26,154 bases of DNA from an uncultured Solobacterium sp. (GTDB taxonomy: Bacteria > Bacillota_I > Bacilli_A > Erysipelotrichales > Erysipelotrichaceae): assembly GCA_900543035.1 (NCBI GenBank), contig UQPV01000038.1, positions 1 through 26,154 of the forward strand. The letters run 5' to 3'. The translations under genes and the position numbers were made by a program. Of the stretch, positions 22,446 through 26,154 are shown in pieces. Position 1 is the first letter of the stretch, and every line of letters starts with the position of its first letter. The notes below the pieces were generated by a model. It did no database searches. It was not told where the DNA came from and worked only from the letters and a program-made list of their open reading frames with translations.

Positions 22446-24220
22446 GACAGGTCACGATCGTCGGCGCCGGGCTGGCTGGGTGTGAGGCCGCCTGGCAGCT
22501 CGTCAGCCGCGGCATCCCGGTCAGGCTCATCGAGATGAAGCCGGCGCAGCATTCCCCGGCGCATCACAGCGCGGACTTTGCCGAGCTGGTCTGCTCAAAT
22601 TCGCTGCGCAGCGATGCCCTGGACAATGCGGTGGGCGTGCTCAAGGAAGAGATGCGCATGCTGGATTCCCTGATCATGAAGAGCGCAGATCTGCACCGGG
22701 TGCCGGCCGGCAGTGCGCTGGCCGTGGACCGCGAGGGCTTTTCTGCCTGGATCACGAAGACGCTGCGCGCGCATCCCCTCGTGGAGATCGTCCATGAGGA
22801 AGTGAAGGCGATCCCGCAGGGACCGGTGATCATCGCCAGCGGACCGCTGACCGCGGACGCGCTGGCCGAGGACATCCGCGCCTTCCTGCATGCGGACTAT
22901 TTCCATTTCTATGATGCGGCGGCGCCGATCATCGAGAAAGACTCCATCGACTTCACGAAGGCATACCGGAAGTCGCGCTATGACAAGGGCGATGCGGATT
23001 ACATCAACTGCGCGCTGGATGAGGAGCAGTTCGACCGCTTTTATGATGAGCTGATCCATGCTGAATGCGCCGAGGTGCACGACATCGACCGGCAGATCTA
23101 TTTCGAAGGATGCATGCCGGTGGAGGAGATGGGCATGCCCAGTCTGACGCAGGTTTTCAACAGCTTCTTCTGCAATGCGGACGGTGTGCCGGCAATTGAC
23201 GTGCTGCTGAACGTTATGAAATTTTCCATGACTACCGGCGGTTCGATTAACCTTGATTATCTGAAAAAGCTTAACGTACCGGTTTTGGCTGCCTATACGA
23301 CAATTGCGCCCTTTGAGGAATGGAAGGACAGCTTTGAAGGCATGAACGCCATGGAGGTTTCCATCAGCGTTTCTCTGCCGGAATTTGATGGTATTATTCA
23401 CGGCGTGCCTATAGCACACAAAAAAATTCTGGAAAACGGCGATGTCCGCTATCTGCCTAATATGGAGCGTGTAAAGCGCATGGCCTCCAAGGCGAAGAAG
23501 TGGGCGATGCTGCGCCACAAGGCCAACAGCGAGAAGAAAATCGCTATTATTTTCCATAACTATCCGCCACGTAATTCCAATATCGGCAGTGCTATCGGTT
23601 TAGATACAATCGAAAGCATCCGTCGCGTGCTGGCGGCTATGCGCGAGCGTGGCTATAAGGTAGATTGGATTCCTGAGGATACGAAGGAATTTATCAAACA
23701 GCTGACGGCTAATGCCACCAATGACCGCAGTATGCTGACGGAAAAGCAGGTTGATGCTGCCTATAAGCTGACGGGAGCAGAATATAGAGAATTCTTTGCG
23801 CTGATGGACAAAAAGGTGCAGGAGCAGCTGGTGAAGGATTGGGGCGAAGCGCCCGGCACTGTCATGGAATATGACGGCGATATCCTGGTACCGGGAACGA
23901 TGAACGGCAATGTTTTCGTAACCGTGCAGCCGCCGCGTGGTTTTGGCGAGGACCCGGAGAAAATTTACCACGATCCTTACGTTGCACCGACGCATCAATA
24001 TCTTGCCTTCTACCGTTGGGTACGCGATGTTTGGCAGGCAGACGCTGTTGCGCATATCGGTACGCATGGCAGCCTGGAATGGCTGCCGGGCAAGAACGCC
24101 GGCCTTGATTGCAGCTGCTACCCGGATTTGGCGCTGGAGATTTGCCGAATATTTATCCTTATAACATCACTATTACCGGTGAGGGCATTCAGGCAAAACG
24201 CCGTGGCGCTGCCTGCCTGA
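22442..24220 (+). CDS. trmFO: Chimeric frame: TrmFO N-terminal part joined to a CobN segment
   Basis: Residues 1 to about 229 are the N-terminal part of TrmFO, the folate- and FAD-dependent enzyme that makes m5U54 in tRNA: FAD motif GAGLAGCEAAW (8–18), SALAVDREGFSAWI, SGPLTADAL, FYDAAAPIIEKDSIDFTKAY and FEGCMPVEEM. After FEGCMPVEEM the family continues toward GPMKPVGL, but here the protein changes to CobN sequence (QVFNSFFCNADGVP, HNYPPRNSNIGSAIGLDT, HGSLEWLPGKNAG). The switch lies between about 23118 and 23150, in frame, with a parallel shift toward A/T-ending codons. TrmFO lacks its C-terminal half and CobN its N-terminal part. The frame ends at TGA 24218–24220 only because of a frameshift near 24136. 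A real fusion enzyme is very unlikely; an assembly join is the best explanation. Confidence 0.85.
   Translation: MRQVTIVGAGLAGCEAAWQLVSRGIPVRLIEMKPAQHSPAHHSADFAELVCSNSLRSDALDNAVGVLKEEMRMLDSLIMKSADLHRVPAGSALAVDREGFSAWITKTLRAHPLVEIVHEEVKAIPQGPVIIASGPLTADALAEDIRAFLHADYFHFYDAAAPIIEKDSIDFTKAYRKSRYDKGDADYINCALDEEQFDRFYDELIHAECAEVHDIDRQIYFEGCMPVEEMGMPSLTQVFNSFFCNADGVPAIDVLLNVMKFSMTTGGSINLDYLKKLNVPVLAAYTTIAPFEEWKDSFEGMNAMEVSISVSLPEFDGIIHGVPIAHKKILENGDVRYLPNMERVKRMASKAKKWAMLRHKANSEKKIAIIFHNYPPRNSNIGSAIGLDTIESIRRVLAAMRERGYKVDWIPEDTKEFIKQLTANATNDRSMLTEKQVDAAYKLTGAEYREFFALMDKKVQEQLVKDWGEAPGTVMEYDGDILVPGTMNGNVFVTVQPPRGFGEDPEKIYHDPYVAPTHQYLAFYRWVRDVWQADAVAHIGTHGSLEWLPGKNAGLDCSCYPDLALEICRIFILITSLLPVRAFRQNAVALPA
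23118..23150 (+). other. Probable assembly junction between two genomes
   Basis: Left of here the sequence is TrmFO from the Firmicute; right of here it is CobN with different codon use (ATT, TAT, GTT and GAA become frequent). Both proteins could encode the local stretch GAGATGGGCATGCC, so short shared sequence may have caused a false overlap. Confidence 0.75.
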
Positions 24221-26154
24221 TTGAGCATTTGCCGGCGCCGCAGACACAAGCGGGAGTGTACGACGAGCTGGAGGAGCTGGAAAAGCTCATGGACGAATAC
24301 GTGCACTTCAGCAGCACGCAGCCGGATAATCTGCCGCGCTTGCAGGAGCTTGTACTGGCGAAGGTTGCCGAGGCCAACCTGCAGGATGAGGTTACTTACG
24401 ATGAAGAAAAGCCCTTCGACGAATACGTGATGAATCTGCATAATTACATTACGGATTTGAAGAATATGGAGGTACACACAGGCCTGCATATTATGGGACA
24501 GCCGCCGGAGGACCAGCAGCTGGAGGATTATCTGTGGCTGCTGCTGCGTCTTGATAACGGCAATATCCCCAGCCTGACGCAGGCAATTGCTGCGCTGTAT
24601 GGCTTTGATTATTACTATCTGCTGGAAAACAGCAGCCTGATATACGAACCGCTGAATATCACCTATGGTATGCTGATTGACCGTATCGCCAATCAGTGCC
24701 GCGAGCTGATTCGCTGCCTGCAGCAGCGTGACTTTGTGAAGGAAGCTGTTGCCGACGCTCTGCAGCTGCCCTGGGTGCAGCAGGCACCGGCGGAAAGCAG
24801 AGAAAAGCTGGAAGTGGTATGCAACTATATTGTAGATACACTTTACCCCAATCTGCTTTTAACGAAGCAGGAAATTACCAATATGCTGCGTGGCTTTGAG
24901 GGCGAATATATCGAGCCTGGTCCTAGTGGTGCGCCCTCCAGCGGCGGCGCTGATTTGCTGCCGACAGGACGCAACTTCTACGGTGTGGACCCGCGCTGCC
25001 TGCCAACTCCGGCGGCATGGGAAATCGGCCAGACACTGGGCGACCAGGTGGTAGAGCGCTTCATTGCGGAGGAAGGTCATTATCCGGAAAATATCGGTAT
25101 GGTCTTCTGGTCCGGCGCGAATATGCGCAGTCATGGCCAGTGCATTGCTGAATTCCTCTATCTCATGGGCATCCGTCCCAAGTACCAGAGCGGCAGCCTG
25201 CGTATCAACGGCCTGGAGGTCATTCCGCTGATGGAGCTCAAACGTCCGCGTATTGACGTTACGGCGCGTATCAGCGGCCTCTTCCGCGATACTATGCCGT
25301 CGGTAATGCAAGTGATGGATAAGGCGGTGCTGTTGGCAGCGGAGCAGGATGAGCCTGATGACTTAAACTTTGTACGCAAGCATATTCAGGAGGATACCAG
25401 GGAGCTGGAGCTGCAGGAGGGTATGGAGCACGCTGCACCATGGCGTCTGGCGGCCTTCCGCGTCTTTGGCGATGCGCAGGGAACCTATGGCGCAGGCGTT
25501 GCGGCGCTGTTGGAAAGCAAGAACTGGGAAACCATTGATGATATTGCCGATGTTTATGTACGTTGGGGCGGTCATGCCTATGGCGGCAAAACCAAGGGTA
25601 AATTCCTGCCGCAGCAGTTCCGCAAGCGTATGGGCAGCTTGGATATTACGATTAAAAACGAGGATAACCACGAAACAAATATGCTCAGCAGTGATGACTA
25701 CAATGCATATCATGGTGGCATGATTGCAGCAGTGCGTTCGATTAAGGGCAGCGCGCCGCGCTCCTACTGCGGCGATAGTACCGACAGGACGCGTGTGACG
25801 ATGCACAGCGTGCAGGAGGAGGCAAAGCGCCTGTTCCGCAGCGAGGCGATTAATCCTAAGTTTATCAAGGGCATGATGCAGCATGGTTACAAGGGCGCTG
25901 CCGATATGGCCAACATGATTGCGCACAGCTTCCAATGGGATGCGACGAGCGCCGTTATGGAGGACTGGATGTACGAAAAATATGCTGAAAAATATACCTT
26001 TGACCCGGCAGTACAGGAATGGCTGCGTGATGTGAACCCCTGGGCGCTGCAGCGCATGACGGAAATTCTGCTGGAGGCAGAACAGCGCGGACTGTGGCAG
26101 GCTAAGCCGGAAACCAAAGAAGAGCTGCAAAAGCTCTACCTTGATATGGAGGGC
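24136..26154 (+). CDS. cobN: CobN-type cobaltochelatase large subunit, partial and frameshifted
   Basis: From 24136 to the window end 673 codons are open in the frame next to that used for the upstream CobN segment (about 23131–24135). Together they give about 1000 residues of one CobN protein lacking its start and its end. CobN binds hydrogenobyrinate a,c-diamide and inserts cobalt with ATPase partners CobS/CobT or ChlI/ChlD-like proteins, in cobamide synthesis. Visible motifs are GDLPNIYPYNITITGEGIQA and AKRRGAACLIEHL, then LPTGRNFYGVDP, GMVFWSGANMRSHGQ, YVRWGGHAYGG and the near-terminal GYKGAADMANMIAHSFQWD. The break falls in ALGDLPNIYP: one G appears to be missing in the GCGCTGGAGAT stretch (24131–24140). 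I cannot tell a sequencing error from a real mutation. Codon use differs from that of the first 23 kb. Confidence 0.85.

Noticed and set aside
22442..24220. A novel TrmFO–CobN fusion enzyme
   Set aside because: Each half is cut in the middle of its domain, codon use changes at the join, and the CobN half is also frameshifted; misassembly explains all of this.
1..26154. CRISPR arrays, prophage, transposase, toxin–antitoxin or defence genes
   Set aside because: I looked for repeats with regular spacing and for hallmark proteins on both strands and found none.

Overview
The window reads as a metagenomic or draft contig from a Gram-positive Firmicute with GC-rich coding sequence. The gene order rplS–lepB–rbgA–rnhB–dprA–topA–trmFO, the trio ezrA–cysteine desulfurase–thiI, strong AGGAGG ribosome sites and sigma-A promoters with 16–17 bp spacers all fit Firmicutes. 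An Erysipelotrichia-like lineage is my best guess, but that is inference. About 23.1 kb is one coherent genome. At about 23118–23150 the sequence switches, in frame, from the middle of trmFO into the middle of a CobN-type cobaltochelatase gene with different codon use. That last 3 kb looks like DNA of another organism (possibly a Negativicute) joined by assembly error.

Regions: 1–600, the 3' end of a FIVAR-repeat surface protein. 820–1700, rpsD on the minus strand with a promoter and a long structured leader. 1700–5840, ezrA, a NifS-like cysteine desulfurase and thiI. 5900–8560, a small unknown protein, then a GntR-type regulator, an ABC ATPase and two membrane proteins, with a clear operator. 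8560–10890, an RlmA-type rRNA methyltransferase and ffh. 10890–12500, a minus-strand PadR/DUF2812 pair with palindromic operators. 12530–17615, the translation and processing cluster rpsP, khpA, rimM, trmD, rplS, two signal peptidases, rbgA and rnhB. 17640–19450, an unknown protein, NfeD and an SPFH protein. 19490–23120, dprA, topA and the first part of trmFO.

Most genes are housekeeping: ribosomal proteins S4, S16 and L19, ribosome assembly and rRNA/tRNA modification (RimM, RbgA, RlmA, TrmD, ThiI, TrmFO), protein export (Ffh, two LepB), septation (EzrA) and DNA processing (RnhB, DprA, TopA). The accessory parts are two small self-regulated cassettes (GntR–ABC and PadR–DUF2812), the SPFH/NfeD operon and two unknown small proteins. 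I found no CRISPR array, phage, transposon, tRNA or rRNA, and no convincing new defence or mobile system. The most important observation is the chimeric join near 23.13 kb, followed by a one-base frameshift in the cobN part near 24136.
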